DNA from: Thiogranum sp.
Lineage (GTDB): Bacteria > Pseudomonadota > Gammaproteobacteria > DSM-19610
Direction of reading: 5' to 3'
Assembly (NCBI GenBank): GCA_024102665.1
Contig: JAGFJP010000092.1
Coordinates: 89,945 to 153,944, forward strand
Length of the DNA: 64,000 nt
The notes beneath the pieces are model-generated. The model was not told the DNA's origin and searched no databases. It saw only the letters and a program-made list of their open reading frames with translations. This document shows positions 1 through 9,191 of the stretch, in pieces. The translations under genes and the position numbers were made by a program. Every line of letters begins with the position of its first letter. Positions within the stretch are counted from its first letter, which is position 1.

Positions 1-2
1 AG

Positions 3-431
3 ACGGACATCGCCGAAAATGCCCGGCGTTGTATCGATGCGGGCACCGACGGCTTCGCGGTCATCAACACACTGATGGGTATGGCTATCGACATCGAAAA
101 ACGCCGGCCGATTATCGGTAACAACCAGGGTGGCCTGTCGGGGCCGGCAATCAAACCGATTGCCTTGTTGAAGGTGCACCAGGTGTACCAGGTGTGTAAA
201 TCCCACGGCATTCCCATCATCGGCCAGGGTGGGGTAACGAGCGTGGAGGATGCGCTCGAATTCCTCATCGCAGGCGCCAGCACTGTCGGTGTCGGCACCG
301 CGCTGTTCTACGATCCGCTGATTTGCCGCAAACTCAACGACGGCATCCGGGCGTACCTGGAACGCCACCAGCTACCGAACGTTCAGGCGCTGACCGGAAC
401 CCTGCAACTCAACGGCCCAGGCGGCTGCTAG
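3..431 (+). CDS. pyrD: Dihydroorotate dehydrogenase, catalytic subunit type (C-terminal part)
   Basis: Partial gene running in from the left edge; the reading frame is open from base 3 and ends at TAG 429-431. The fragment (about 142 residues) matches the C-terminal half of class 1B dihydroorotate dehydrogenases: the LINT-like segment VINTLMGMAIDI, then GGLSGPAIKPIAL and the FMN-phosphate-binding stretch IPIIGQGGVTSVEDALEFL followed by AGASTVGVGTALF. These enzymes oxidise dihydroorotate to orotate in pyrimidine synthesis. PreA-type dihydropyrimidine dehydrogenases share this fold, but the GNNQGGLSGPAIKP segment favours PyrD. No PyrK partner is visible. The C-terminus (NGPGGC) is Gly-rich and slightly extended. 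No clear terminator follows before the sigma-54 promoter at 462. Confidence 0.8.
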   Translation, partial: TDIAENARRCIDAGTDGFAVINTLMGMAIDIEKRRPIIGNNQGGLSGPAIKPIALLKVHQVYQVCKSHGIPIIGQGGVTSVEDALEFLIAGASTVGVGTALFYDPLICRKLNDGIRAYLERHQLPNVQALTGTLQLNGPGGC

Positions 432-461
432 AAATCTGCTCCGGCGCGCAGAGCGCCCATC

Positions 462-477
462 TGGCTCGGAATTTGCG
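462..477 (+). promoter_or_regulatory. Sigma-54 (-24/-12) promoter for pilus module A
   Basis: TGGCTCGGAATTTGCG fits the RpoN consensus TGGCAYrNNNNTTGCW with the invariant GG (463-464) and GC (475-476) at the correct spacing. The only core deviation is A to T in the -24 block. A start near 488 would leave about 29 nt of leader before the ATG at 517. No other promoter is evident in the 85-nt gap after pyrD. RpoN dependence of pilin genes is known in other bacteria; control of this operon is inference. Confidence 0.65.
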
Positions 478-516
478 TCATACCCGATTGCTTGCAAGCA
501 ATGACGGGATTTTGAC

Positions 517-1890
517 ATGTACCAACGGCACTTTGGGCTGACAGCAGCCCCGTTCCGCATCACCCCGGATACCCGGCGGTTTTTCGGTGGCGGTAAGCGC
601 GCCGAGATTCTGGAAACGCTGAAATACGCCATCATGAATGGCGAAGGCATGGTCAAGGTGACCGGTGAAGTCGGCACTGGAAAAACCATGCTCTGTCGCA
701 TGTTGCAGGATCAACTGCCTGATTCTGTGGAAATTGTCTATCTCGCCAATCCCCGGCTCTCGCGTGACGAAATCCTCGCCGCCATCGCTCTCGAGCTGCG
801 CCTGCCGTCGCTGCAAAACCCCTCGCACCTGCTGCTGCAACACCAGCTGCAGAATTACCTGCTCGACGCGCACGGCGCGGGTCGGCGGATCGTGGTGTTC
901 ATCGAAGAAGCGCAGCGCATGCCGCTCGAAACGCTCGAGGAGATCCGCCTGCTGTCGAATCTCGAGACGCGGGAGGCAAAGCTGCTTCAACTCGTGTTGT
1001 TCGCTCAGCCAGAGATTAATCAACTACTTGATAGATATGAAATTCGTCAACTCAGAGACCGTATCAGCCACAACTTTCACCTTTCCCCGCTAAGCGCTGC
1101 AGAAGTCCAGAACTACGTCCGCTTCCGTCTGCATAGCGCCGGGTACAGGGGTGACGAACTCTTCACGCGGGCCGCCTGTCGCCAGCTCGCGCTGTCCTGC
1201 AACGGCTTGATCCGACGCATGCATGTACTGGCCGAAAAGGCGCTGCTCGCTGCGTTTTCCGCCGGCTCGCGGCGGGTGCGCTGGATTCACGTATGGCGGG
1301 CCAGGGCCGACGATCGAGCGCCGGCCTCGCGGTTGCAGTTTCCGCCGAAAGGACTGTTAGCGGGTCTCGTCGCCGGATTTGCTCTGATAATGATCGGCGC
1401 ACGGGTGCTGCCGGTCGCTCCGGAAACCGCGCATGAGTCCGACCCCGCAGCCGTAAGCTCAAACCAGAATCTGACTGCAACGTTACGCGCTGCTGCGCTG
1501 AAGCTGCGACCGGCAGCCGGTGGCATGCCGCTGGTCTCCCGGCGCCTGCAGGCTTCGCGTGAATGGCTCCAGCAACCGGCTGATGGCCAGCTCACCATAC
1601 AACTGCTGCTGACGGAGAACGACGATCTGCAGGAGCTGGAAAAGCTTCTTTCCAATCAAGCTTATAACGAAATTCTTGCGGAACTGTACCTGTACCGTAG
1701 CGAGGTGGCGGGACGCCAGCGCTGGAACCTGTTGTACGGAGAATTCGACAGCAAAACAGAAGCTTTGGCCGCGCTGGCCGATCTACCCGCCGGGGCTCGG
1801 TCGCATCAGCCCTTTTTACGCTCGCTGGCCGCCCTGCGAACCGCGCAACAAGCTTCGGCGCCGGCAATGCACAAGGATGAACAAGGATGA
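517..1890 (+). CDS. ExeA/MshM-like AAA ATPase with C-terminal SPOR domain (module A)
   Basis: A 457-residue protein. Residues 1-270 are an ExeA/GspA/MshM-type AAA+ ATPase: the family start MYQRHFGL, Walker A GEVGTGKT (50-57) and Walker B VVFIEEAQ near 125. A single hydrophobic span near 279-298 is followed by a periplasmic part. The C-terminal ~75 residues look like a SPOR peptidoglycan-binding repeat (LTIQLLL ... RWNLLYGEFDSKTEALAAL). ExeA-type ATPases help place secretins through the cell wall, and a SPOR tail would supply wall contact; this is inference. The stop overlaps the next start (ATGA), so translation is probably coupled to the secretin gene. Its paralogue at 18499 lacks the SPOR part. 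First gene after the sigma-54 promoter. Confidence 0.85.
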   Translation: MYQRHFGLTAAPFRITPDTRRFFGGGKRAEILETLKYAIMNGEGMVKVTGEVGTGKTMLCRMLQDQLPDSVEIVYLANPRLSRDEILAAIALELRLPSLQNPSHLLLQHQLQNYLLDAHGAGRRIVVFIEEAQRMPLETLEEIRLLSNLETREAKLLQLVLFAQPEINQLLDRYEIRQLRDRISHNFHLSPLSAAEVQNYVRFRLHSAGYRGDELFTRAACRQLALSCNGLIRRMHVLAEKALLAAFSAGSRRVRWIHVWRARADDRAPASRLQFPPKGLLAGLVAGFALIMIGARVLPVAPETAHESDPAAVSSNQNLTATLRAAALKLRPAAGGMPLVSRRLQASREWLQQPADGQLTIQLLLTENDDLQELEKLLSNQAYNEILAELYLYRSEVAGRQRWNLLYGEFDSKTEALAALADLPAGARSHQPFLRSLAALRTAQQASAPAMHKDEQG

Positions 1891-3509
1891 AACCGGCAGG
1901 ATACGTCTATCTGATTGCTTTGTTGCTGATTGCCGGCTGTGTACCGACGCCACAGCGGCCTTCAGCCAGCCACCTGCAATACGGCCAGCGCCCCGATACC
2001 TCTCACCTGACGCAGGACATCCCCAGCCCCGTCACCCAGGCACCCGTGGTTCCCGAGCCCACACCGGCGATCGCCCAGGAAACCTATAGCGTGGTGGTCA
2101 CTGAGGTTCCGTTGGACCAGCTGCTGTTTGCTCTGGCGCGCGACGCAAAGATGAACATCGATGTGCATCCGGGACTCAGTGGCCGGGTGACGCTTAACGC
2201 CATTGACCAAACGCTGCTGCAGATCCTCGATCGCATCGCAGCGCAGGTGCCGATCCGCTACCGCTTCGAAGACGAGCTGCTGGTGGTTGAACCTGATCAA
2301 CCGTACCTGCGCAGCTATTACATCGATTACGTCAATCTGGCGCGCAGCAGCAACAGCAACAACAGCGTTGCCACCGAAATCGCCACCACCGGCAAGTCCG
2401 CGCTCGACGATTCCGGGGGAGGAGGCGGTGGCGGTTCATCCTCCAACAGTTCCTCGACGTCGGTGCAGAGCACCTCTGACAACCAGTTCTGGGGACGTTT
2501 GCAACAAAACATCGCCAGCATCCTCGGCCTGGGCAAGGATGACTCAGCAAGCGACATCGCGGTCATCGTCAATGCGGAAACGGGTTTGCTTACGGTGCGC
2601 GCAACGCAGAACCAGCACCTGCTGATCCAGGAATACCTGGACCGCCTGGTCACAGGTGCGCAGCGCCAGGTACTGATCGAGGCCACGGTCGTTGAAGTTG
2701 AACTGAACAACAATTACCAGTTCGGCGTGGACTGGTCGAAGCTGGCGGACAACGCCGACGGCATCAGCTTCTCCCAGAATCTGCTGGGTACCAATCTCAG
2801 CTCGCCACCGGCCTTTGCCATCGATTTCGCGCAGAACAACAATTTCGGCGATATCGCCGCGACAGTGCGCATGTTGCAGGAATTCGGCAACGTCAAGGTG
2901 CTGTCCAGCCCGAAAATCATGGCGATCAATAACCAGACCGCGCTGCTGAAGGTGGTCGATAACGTGGTGTATTTCACCATCGAGGCGGACACGGTGATTA
3001 CCGAAGGCATCGCGGAAACCACATTTACCAGCACGCCGCACACTGTGCCTGTCGGATTCGTGATGTCGGTAACACCGCAGGTCAGCCGCGAACAGGCCGT
3101 CATCCTGAATGTGCGTCCGACTATCTCCCGCGTCACCGGGTTCGTTAACGACCCCAATCCGAATCTGGCCATCAACAACATTGAAAGCCCCGTGCCGCAG
3201 ATCCAGGTGCGGGAAATGGAATCCATCCTGCGCGTGCGCAGCGGACAGACCGCCGTGCTCGGCGGCCTGATCCAGGACAGCATCGATCTGAAAGACCAGG
3301 GCATCCCCGGGCTCACCGGACTCGATTACGTTGGTGACGCCTTTACGTATCGCAACAACCGGCTCAAGAAATCGGAGCTGGTGATTTTTCTCCGGCCCAG
3401 GGTGGTCGCCAGTCTCGACAAGCCACTGGATGTCTACAGTGACGTCCTGCCTGACATGGACTCACCGCTGGGGCCGCGCCGCGCCAGCGACCGGAGGGAC
3501 TGGAATTGA
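1887..3509 (+). CDS. MshL/PilQ-type secretin lipoprotein (module A)
   Basis: A 540-residue outer-membrane secretin. A lipoprotein signal ends in LLIAGC with Cys18 as the likely lipidated residue. An N-domain follows (VPLDQLLFALARDAKMNIDVHPGLSG), then a Gly/Ser linker near residues 176-193 and a second N-domain. The conserved secretin barrel is at the C-terminus, with VLGGLIQDS, the GIPGL motif and the family ending KKSELVIFLRPRVV. It should form the exit pore for the module A pilus. It overlaps the ATPase gene upstream (ATGA) and the TPR gene downstream. The second secretin at 16746 has the same layout but differs throughout, so the two are paralogues and not a recent duplication. Confidence 0.9.
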   Translation: MKPAGYVYLIALLLIAGCVPTPQRPSASHLQYGQRPDTSHLTQDIPSPVTQAPVVPEPTPAIAQETYSVVVTEVPLDQLLFALARDAKMNIDVHPGLSGRVTLNAIDQTLLQILDRIAAQVPIRYRFEDELLVVEPDQPYLRSYYIDYVNLARSSNSNNSVATEIATTGKSALDDSGGGGGGGSSSNSSSTSVQSTSDNQFWGRLQQNIASILGLGKDDSASDIAVIVNAETGLLTVRATQNQHLLIQEYLDRLVTGAQRQVLIEATVVEVELNNNYQFGVDWSKLADNADGISFSQNLLGTNLSSPPAFAIDFAQNNNFGDIAATVRMLQEFGNVKVLSSPKIMAINNQTALLKVVDNVVYFTIEADTVITEGIAETTFTSTPHTVPVGFVMSVTPQVSREQAVILNVRPTISRVTGFVNDPNPNLAINNIESPVPQIQVREMESILRVRSGQTAVLGGLIQDSIDLKDQGIPGLTGLDYVGDAFTYRNNRLKKSELVIFLRPRVVASLDKPLDVYSDVLPDMDSPLGPRRASDRRDWN

Positions 3510-4702
3510 GTCTTCTGATGGACGCGCTGCGTCGCGCGGAAACACAGGAACGCGAACTGTCCGCAACGGCCGACAATGAGGCGCAGGCGCCCGTCGTGGA
3601 AACTGCAACCGCGACGCTCGAGCTCGAACCCTTGCAGCCGGCAACGCAATCGGGCTGCGCGTCCGAAGCCACAGCCGATCCGGCTGACACGGAGCAAAAC
3701 ACTGCCGCCGGGACGCACACGGTGGCGACGCCGCCAGCGTCACGGGAAGCGGGCCCCGTTTACACGCCTGCTGCCACGTCGCCCCTGAAACGACAGCTCG
3801 GCTATTTTATGACTGCCGGTCTCACAGTGATAGTTGTCGTTGGCGGATATTACCTGTGGCGCTCGAACCAGATGATCCAGCCTGCCAGTGCCTACAGCGA
3901 AACTTTGATCGACGAGCCGGTGGTGGCCGAACCGGCCGCGCCATTGATGCCGCCTGCGTTGCTTACGGAACCACCGGTTGCAGCACCCCGCGCCGCGGTT
4001 CAACCCGCTGACAATGAATCCCCCCGGGACAGCGCGCTCATCGACGCGGTCCCGGCGGCACCTGAAACGGGTCCGCCATCGCGCATCGAAATCCGCAAAA
4101 GCCAGACGATTCGCTCGGTTCATCCGCTGCTGCAACAGGCCTACAGTGCGTATCGGCAGCAGGATTATGCGCAGGCGGAGCAGCTGTACCGTCAGGCGGC
4201 GAAACGTTATCCGGGGAATCGGGATGCGTTGCTGGGGCTTGCCGGGATCGCCATGCATCAGGGCAATCTGCGCGCGGCGCGCTATTACTACGAATCGCTG
4301 CTTAAGGCTCACCCCGGCGACAAGGTTGCCAGTGTCGCCCTGCAGTCCCTGACCGGCAGCGACGACAGCTTGCAGGAAAGCAGCCAGATCAAGCACTGGC
4401 TGCAAACCGACAGGGATAACGCCCAGCTGCATTTCGCGCTCGGCAACCGTTACGCGCAAAGCGGCCAGTGGCAGGAAGCGCAGTCGGCTTACTTTGACGC
4501 TGTGCGCATCAACCCTGATGTGGCTGACTACGCGTTCAACCTTGCTGTGAGCCTTGACCAGCTGGGTCTTTATGAACAGGCGCTGACCTATTATCGCAAG
4601 GCGCGCGACCTGTCGAGCCATTCCGGCGGACTGTTCAGCCTTGCGCAACTTGACAACCGTATCGGCAAACTCGAAGCACGGTCGCGGGAGGTGGCACCGT
4701 GA
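3506..4702 (+). CDS. Membrane-anchored TPR protein, MshN/GspB-like (module A)
   Basis: A 398-residue protein. The TTG start at 3506 is preferred: it overlaps the secretin stop, has GGAGGGAC upstream, and gives the family-like N-terminus MSLLMDALRRAE; the ATG at 3518 would cut this off. An acidic and Pro-rich cytoplasmic segment precedes one membrane span near residues 96-118 (MTAGLTVIVVVGGYYLW). A Pro/Ala linker and TPR repeats follow from about residue 205 (LLQQAYSAYRQQDYAQAEQ and later copies). MshN-type proteins sit between secretin ATPase and secretin; the TPR part is probably periplasmic. The stop overlaps the GTG of the assembly ATPase. Confidence 0.8.
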   Translation: MSLLMDALRRAETQERELSATADNEAQAPVVETATATLELEPLQPATQSGCASEATADPADTEQNTAAGTHTVATPPASREAGPVYTPAATSPLKRQLGYFMTAGLTVIVVVGGYYLWRSNQMIQPASAYSETLIDEPVVAEPAAPLMPPALLTEPPVAAPRAAVQPADNESPRDSALIDAVPAAPETGPPSRIEIRKSQTIRSVHPLLQQAYSAYRQQDYAQAEQLYRQAAKRYPGNRDALLGLAGIAMHQGNLRAARYYYESLLKAHPGDKVASVALQSLTGSDDSLQESSQIKHWLQTDRDNAQLHFALGNRYAQSGQWQEAQSAYFDAVRINPDVADYAFNLAVSLDQLGLYEQALTYYRKARDLSSHSGGLFSLAQLDNRIGKLEARSREVAP

Positions 4703-6399
4703 GCGCAGTGGCAAAACCCAAGCGCATCGGCGATCTGCTGATCGACAAGGGCATTCTCACCCAGGACCAGCTGAACATTGCACTGACCGAACAGAAAAAG
4801 CGCAACCAGCCGCTTGGCAAGATCATTGTCAGCATGGGCTTTGCGACTGAAGCGGTGGTGCGCGATGCACTGGGCGAGGCGCTCGGCCAGGAAAGTGTCG
4901 ATCTGACCAAAGTCGTGGTCGACGCCGAGGTGCTGCAACTGGTGAGCAAGGATATCGCGCGGCGCTTCCAGATCATGCCGCTGTCGGTAGATACCGCCAA
5001 AGGCAGCCTGACCGTTGCCATGTCCGATACCTTCAATGTTGTCGCGATGGATCAGCTGCGTGCCTTGCTGGGTGGTGACCTGGATATTGTTCCGGTACTG
5101 GCCGGGGAATCGGAAATCGAAAATGCGATCGACCAGTTCTACGGCTTCGAACTCTCGGTCGATGGCATCCTGCACGAAATCGAAACCGGACAGGTCGATT
5201 ACAACAGCCTGCAAGGTGAGTCGGAAGAATACAGTCAGCCCCTGGTGCGACTGGTGGACGCGTTGTTGTCCGACGCCGTCAAGAAAGGCGCCTCTGATAT
5301 CCATTTCGAACCGGAACACGGTTTTCTGCGCATTCGCTATCGCATTGACGGCGTACTGCGCCAGGTGCGCAGCCTGCACCATAACTACTGGTCGGCCATC
5401 GCCGTGCGCCTCAAGGTCATTTCGGGCATGAACATCGCGGAAACGCGCGCACCGCAGGACGGGCATATTTCCCTGACACTGTTTGGACGCCCGATCGATT
5501 TTCGTGTTTCCGCCCAGCCGACCACGCATGGCGAGAATATCGTGCTGCGCATTCTCGATCGCAACAAGGGTATCGTGGCGCTCGACAAGCTGGGGCTCAG
5601 CGACCACGCGCTGGCTTCTCTGCGCCTGATGATGGCGCGTCCGGAAGGCATTCTCCTGGTGACCGGCCCTACGGGCAGTGGCAAGACCACGACCCTGTAT
5701 TCGATGTTGAATTACGTCAACAGCGAATCGGTCAACATCATGACCCTGGAAGATCCCGTCGAATACCCGATGCCGATGATCCGCCAAACCTCGGTGAACA
5801 AGGCCGCAAAGCTGGATTTCGCCAGCGGCATCCGCTCCATGCTGCGTCAGGACCCGGACATTATCCTGGTTGGCGAGATTCGCGATGAAGACACCGCGGA
5901 TATGGCATTGCGTGCTGCCATGACCGGGCACCAGGTCTATTCAACGCTGCACACCAACTCGGCAATCGGGGCGATACCGCGCCTGCTCGATCTCGGCATT
6001 GTGCCGGACGTTCTGGCCGGCAACATTATCGGTATTGTCGCGCAGCGCCTGGTGCGCCGGCTGTGCCCCCATTGCCGCAAGCCGGACAAACCCAACGAAC
6101 TCGAAAGCCATCTGCTTGGACTCGGGGAAGGCGAACGCCCGACCATATACCGCGCCGAGGGGTGCGACCATTGCAATCAGTTCGGCTACAAGGGTCGCAT
6201 GGGCATCACCGAGCTGCTGAAGGTGGATCAGGACATGGACGACCTGATAGCCCGCCGCGCCTCGCGTCGCGAAATATTCGATCTCGCCATCAGCAAGGGT
6301 TTTCAGCCGATAGCCGAGGATGGCTTGCGGCGGGTGCTCGACGGCAGCACGACACTGGAAGAGGTTTCGCGCGTCATCGATCTCACCGACCGCCTGTGA
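4699..6399 (+). CDS. Pilus assembly ATPase, MshE/PilB/GspE family (module A)
   Basis: A 566-residue hexameric motor ATPase. GTG start with GGGAGG upstream and GTGA overlap with the TPR gene. Residues about 9-62 form a tandem MshEN module: the first repeat (RIGDLLIDKGILTQDQLNIA...) is near perfect, while the second starts PLGKII and has lost the leading Arg and final Gln, so cyclic di-GMP binding may be weaker than in the paralogue at 20432. The motor domain has Walker A GPTGSGKT near residue 322, LEDPVEY, the Asp box with RQDPDIILVGEIRD, and a tetracysteine zinc site (CPHC and CDHC, near 455-491). It powers assembly of the module A fibre on the inner membrane. Confidence 0.92.
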   Translation: MSAVAKPKRIGDLLIDKGILTQDQLNIALTEQKKRNQPLGKIIVSMGFATEAVVRDALGEALGQESVDLTKVVVDAEVLQLVSKDIARRFQIMPLSVDTAKGSLTVAMSDTFNVVAMDQLRALLGGDLDIVPVLAGESEIENAIDQFYGFELSVDGILHEIETGQVDYNSLQGESEEYSQPLVRLVDALLSDAVKKGASDIHFEPEHGFLRIRYRIDGVLRQVRSLHHNYWSAIAVRLKVISGMNIAETRAPQDGHISLTLFGRPIDFRVSAQPTTHGENIVLRILDRNKGIVALDKLGLSDHALASLRLMMARPEGILLVTGPTGSGKTTTLYSMLNYVNSESVNIMTLEDPVEYPMPMIRQTSVNKAAKLDFASGIRSMLRQDPDIILVGEIRDEDTADMALRAAMTGHQVYSTLHTNSAIGAIPRLLDLGIVPDVLAGNIIGIVAQRLVRRLCPHCRKPDKPNELESHLLGLGEGERPTIYRAEGCDHCNQFGYKGRMGITELLKVDQDMDDLIARRASRREIFDLAISKGFQPIAEDGLRRVLDGSTTLEEVSRVIDLTDRL

Positions 6400-6422
6400 G
6401 TTCCCTTAGCGCCTGATTGCCT

Positions 6423-7628
6423 ATGTCAGCATTCGAATACAAAGCAGTAGACAGCTTCGGCAAGGTGGTGCTGGGCCGCATCGAGGCCAGCAACGACGAC
6501 GATCTGGAGTTGCGTCTGACCCGCATGGGACTCGACCTTGTCGATTTCAAGCCCGCGCGCAAGACCCGCTTCGGCTTCGGACGCGGACGTGTCGGTCGTC
6601 CCGAACTGGTGACCTTCTGTTTTCATCTCGAACAGCTGTCGCGGGCCGGCGTACCCTTGCTGGAGTCGCTCCGTGATCTGCGCGACAGCGTCGAGAATCC
6701 ACGCTTTCGCGAAGTCATCGCTTCCCTGATCGAAGACATCGAGGGCGGCAAAACGCTGTCGCAGGCGCTTGCCGTGTTTCCGAACATCTTCGGTCCGGTG
6801 TTCGTCAGCCTGGTGGCAGCGGGCGAGGAGAGCGGCATGCTCGCCGATATCCTCAAGCAGCTTACCGAATCGCTCAAGTGGCAGGATGAGCTGGCGTCGC
6901 ACACCAAAAAGATCATCATGTATCCCGCGTTCGTGGGCGTGGTGATACTCGGCGTCATCGGTTTCCTCATGATATACCTGGTGCCGCAACTGGTCGGCTT
7001 CATTCGCAACATGGGCGAAGCGATACCCCTGCATACGCAGGCGCTGATCTACGTTTCCGGTTTCATCACCGAGTTCTGGTACCTGTTGCTGGCGGCGCCA
7101 TTCGTCACCATCTTCGGCCTGCGCGCCTGGGCGCGACACAGCAGCCGGGGCCGCTACCAGGTCGATCGTCTCAAGCTGCGTCTGTTTCCAATAGGCCCCA
7201 TTTATCAAAAGATTATCCTGGCAAGGTTCACCAGCAATTTCGCCCTGCTCTACAAGGCGGGCATCACGGTTCTGGACTGCATCCGGCTCGGTGACAACCT
7301 GGTCGGCAACAGCGTCATCGCCGAGGCGTTGCAGCGTGTTCGCAAACAGATCGGCGAAGGCGTAGGACTGACCGCGAGTTTCGAAAACACCGGACTGTTT
7401 CCGCCGCTGGTGCTGCGCATGCTGCGCGTCGGCGAAAGCAGCGGCGCGCTGGACACGTCGCTCGAGAACGTCAGCTACTTCTATAACCGCGATGTGCGCG
7501 AATCCATCGAACGTGTGCAGATCATGATCGAACCGGTGCTCACGCTGGTCCTCGGCGTGATGCTGGGCTGGGTGATGCTCTCTGTGCTTGGACCCGTCTA
7601 CAACATGCTCGGTTCGGTGACGAGGTAG
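6423..7628 (+). CDS. Pilus inner-membrane platform protein, MshG/PilC/GspF family (module A)
   Basis: A 401-residue polytopic protein. The ATG at 6423 gives the family start MSAFEYKAVDSFG; a TTG two codons upstream is possible. It has two repeated GspF domains, each with the LEQLSRAGVPLLESL / SNFALLYKAGITVLD pattern and the GEESGMLADIL / GESSGALDTSLE loop. Hydrophobic spans lie near residues 165-195, 215-235 and at the C-terminus. It is the rotary platform acted on by the assembly ATPase just upstream, and is separated from it by only 23 nt. The paralogue is at 22146. Confidence 0.9.
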   Translation: MSAFEYKAVDSFGKVVLGRIEASNDDDLELRLTRMGLDLVDFKPARKTRFGFGRGRVGRPELVTFCFHLEQLSRAGVPLLESLRDLRDSVENPRFREVIASLIEDIEGGKTLSQALAVFPNIFGPVFVSLVAAGEESGMLADILKQLTESLKWQDELASHTKKIIMYPAFVGVVILGVIGFLMIYLVPQLVGFIRNMGEAIPLHTQALIYVSGFITEFWYLLLAAPFVTIFGLRAWARHSSRGRYQVDRLKLRLFPIGPIYQKIILARFTSNFALLYKAGITVLDCIRLGDNLVGNSVIAEALQRVRKQIGEGVGLTASFENTGLFPPLVLRMLRVGESSGALDTSLENVSYFYNRDVRESIERVQIMIEPVLTLVLGVMLGWVMLSVLGPVYNMLGSVTR

Positions 7629-7634
7629 CTCCCC

Positions 7635-9191
7635 ATGCGCCATATCCTCTATCTCACCGGCCAAAGCGTCAGCCTCTTCGCGGCAGACCGCCGCGGTGCG
7701 CATGCACGCGGCCGGTTCAGTCTCGATGAGGCCGGCTTTCAGCAGCTGCGCGAAGTGCTTGCGCGCATGGAGCGCAGACCGGTTCCCCTGCTGGTCGACC
7801 TGATCGAGGAAGAATTCCGCGAAGAATCGTTGCCGCATGCCAACGGACGTGATCGCGCCAGGCTGCACGAGCGCCACGCGGGCAAACTGTTTCGCACCAC
7901 GCCGTTCCGGCAGAGCCGGGTGGTGGGACGGCAAAGGGAAGGGCGGCGCGATGACCGTGTTCTGTTCAGCGCGCTGACCAACCGCGACAATATCGAACCG
8001 TTGCTGGAACTGTTGAACGAGCTGGCGATTCCGTTGGCAGGCATTCACTCGCTGCCGGTCGTCAGTCGGCATTTGCTCAAGCCGCTGCAAACCCGTAGCG
8101 AAAACGTATTGATCATAACCGGACAGCCTGACGGCGGGCTGCGCGAAACGTTCATGCGCGAGAACCGCGTTCTGTTCAGCCGCCTGGCGCCTATCAATGA
8201 CACCTCGCCGCAGTCCTACTGCGAAATCGTCACCGCTGAAGCGAGCAAGACCCAGCGCTATCTGCATACGCTCCGATTGCTGCCACGCGACGCGGCGCTC
8301 GATGTTTTCGCACTCACTGACGCTGCTCGCGTCGAAGCCCTGAAACAGGGCTTCGTTCCGGATGGCAAACTGGAGTGTCATCCGGTCATGCTTTCGCAAA
8401 TCGCGCAGCTTTGCGGTTATGCCGACTTTCCGGACACACACCTCAGCGATGCGCTGTTCTGTTATCTGCTGAACAAGTATTCGGTTGCCAACCACTACGC
8501 CAAGCCGTCGCACCTCGCAAGACTGCGCACTTACCAGTTCCAGGTCGGTGCGAATCTCGCTACCTGGCTCGTTGCCGTCGGCGCAGCGGCATTGCTCGGC
8601 ACCAATATTGTTGACGGGAGACTTGCGGCAAGCGAGGCACAGCAGGTGGCGGCGGCGGCGCGACAGGTGGACGCCGGCTATCAGCAGCTCTCCGAGCGGC
8701 TGCCGATCGAACCAGTGGCGGCACGCGCCATGCGCGAAGCGATTCAGGTAGCGGATACCCTGGAAGCCGGCCAGATCGATATCGCGGAAATACTCGAACG
8801 CCTGGGCGCAGCGTTCAGCCGCCAGCCGAATCTCGAGTTACGCAATCTTGACTGGTTTGCAAGCGCCGACCCGGCCGGAGCGACTCCCGCTGCGCTGGAC
8901 TCCGGCCGCGACGGCCCGCTTTCCCTGAGCCCTGCGCGCTATGTGATCAGCGATATCAAGGGGCAGTTGAAGGAATTCGATGGCAGCTACAGCCGCGCCC
9001 ATCGCCAGGTGGACGAGCTGGTCGCCTGGCTTTCGCGCCAGCCGGGTGTGACTGACGTGGTGGTCACCCGCAAGCCGCTTAATGTCAAGGCCGACGCGGA
9101 GGTGCAGGGCGAGACAGGCAAGACGGACAAGCTGGAGACCGCGCAGTTCGAGCTGCGCGTCGTAATGGAGCTGGGCCATGGCCGGGTTTGA
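7635..9191 (+). CDS. PilM/PilN-like fused assembly protein (MshI/GspL role, module A)
   Basis: A 518-residue protein without a family I can name with certainty. Residues 1-290 are soluble and hydrophilic with a layout like the actin-fold part of MshI/GspL. One membrane span lies near 297-318 (GANLATWLVAVGAAALLG), followed by a coiled-coil-like stretch and a periplasmic domain that resembles PilN or the GspL C-terminus. Position between the platform protein and a PilO-like gene supports a role in the alignment complex that links the motor to the secretin. Module B has the same functions on two genes (15181 and 26502). The 3' end overlaps the next gene by 14 nt. The assignment of the N-terminal half rests mainly on context. 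Confidence 0.6.
   Translation: MRHILYLTGQSVSLFAADRRGAHARGRFSLDEAGFQQLREVLARMERRPVPLLVDLIEEEFREESLPHANGRDRARLHERHAGKLFRTTPFRQSRVVGRQREGRRDDRVLFSALTNRDNIEPLLELLNELAIPLAGIHSLPVVSRHLLKPLQTRSENVLIITGQPDGGLRETFMRENRVLFSRLAPINDTSPQSYCEIVTAEASKTQRYLHTLRLLPRDAALDVFALTDAARVEALKQGFVPDGKLECHPVMLSQIAQLCGYADFPDTHLSDALFCYLLNKYSVANHYAKPSHLARLRTYQFQVGANLATWLVAVGAAALLGTNIVDGRLAASEAQQVAAAARQVDAGYQQLSERLPIEPVAARAMREAIQVADTLEAGQIDIAEILERLGAAFSRQPNLELRNLDWFASADPAGATPAALDSGRDGPLSLSPARYVISDIKGQLKEFDGSYSRAHRQVDELVAWLSRQPGVTDVVVTRKPLNVKADAEVQGETGKTDKLETAQFELRVVMELGHGRV

Noticed and set aside
4591..5931. A 446-codon minus-strand open frame over the assembly ATPase gene
   Set aside because: Same low-complexity antisense composition; the plus-strand gene has full motor motifs.
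6426..8513. A 695-codon open frame on the minus strand
   Set aside because: It covers the platform protein gene and part of the next gene in antisense, is rich in His/Gln/Arg/Ala and has no recognisable domain. It is a shadow of GC-rich coding sequence.
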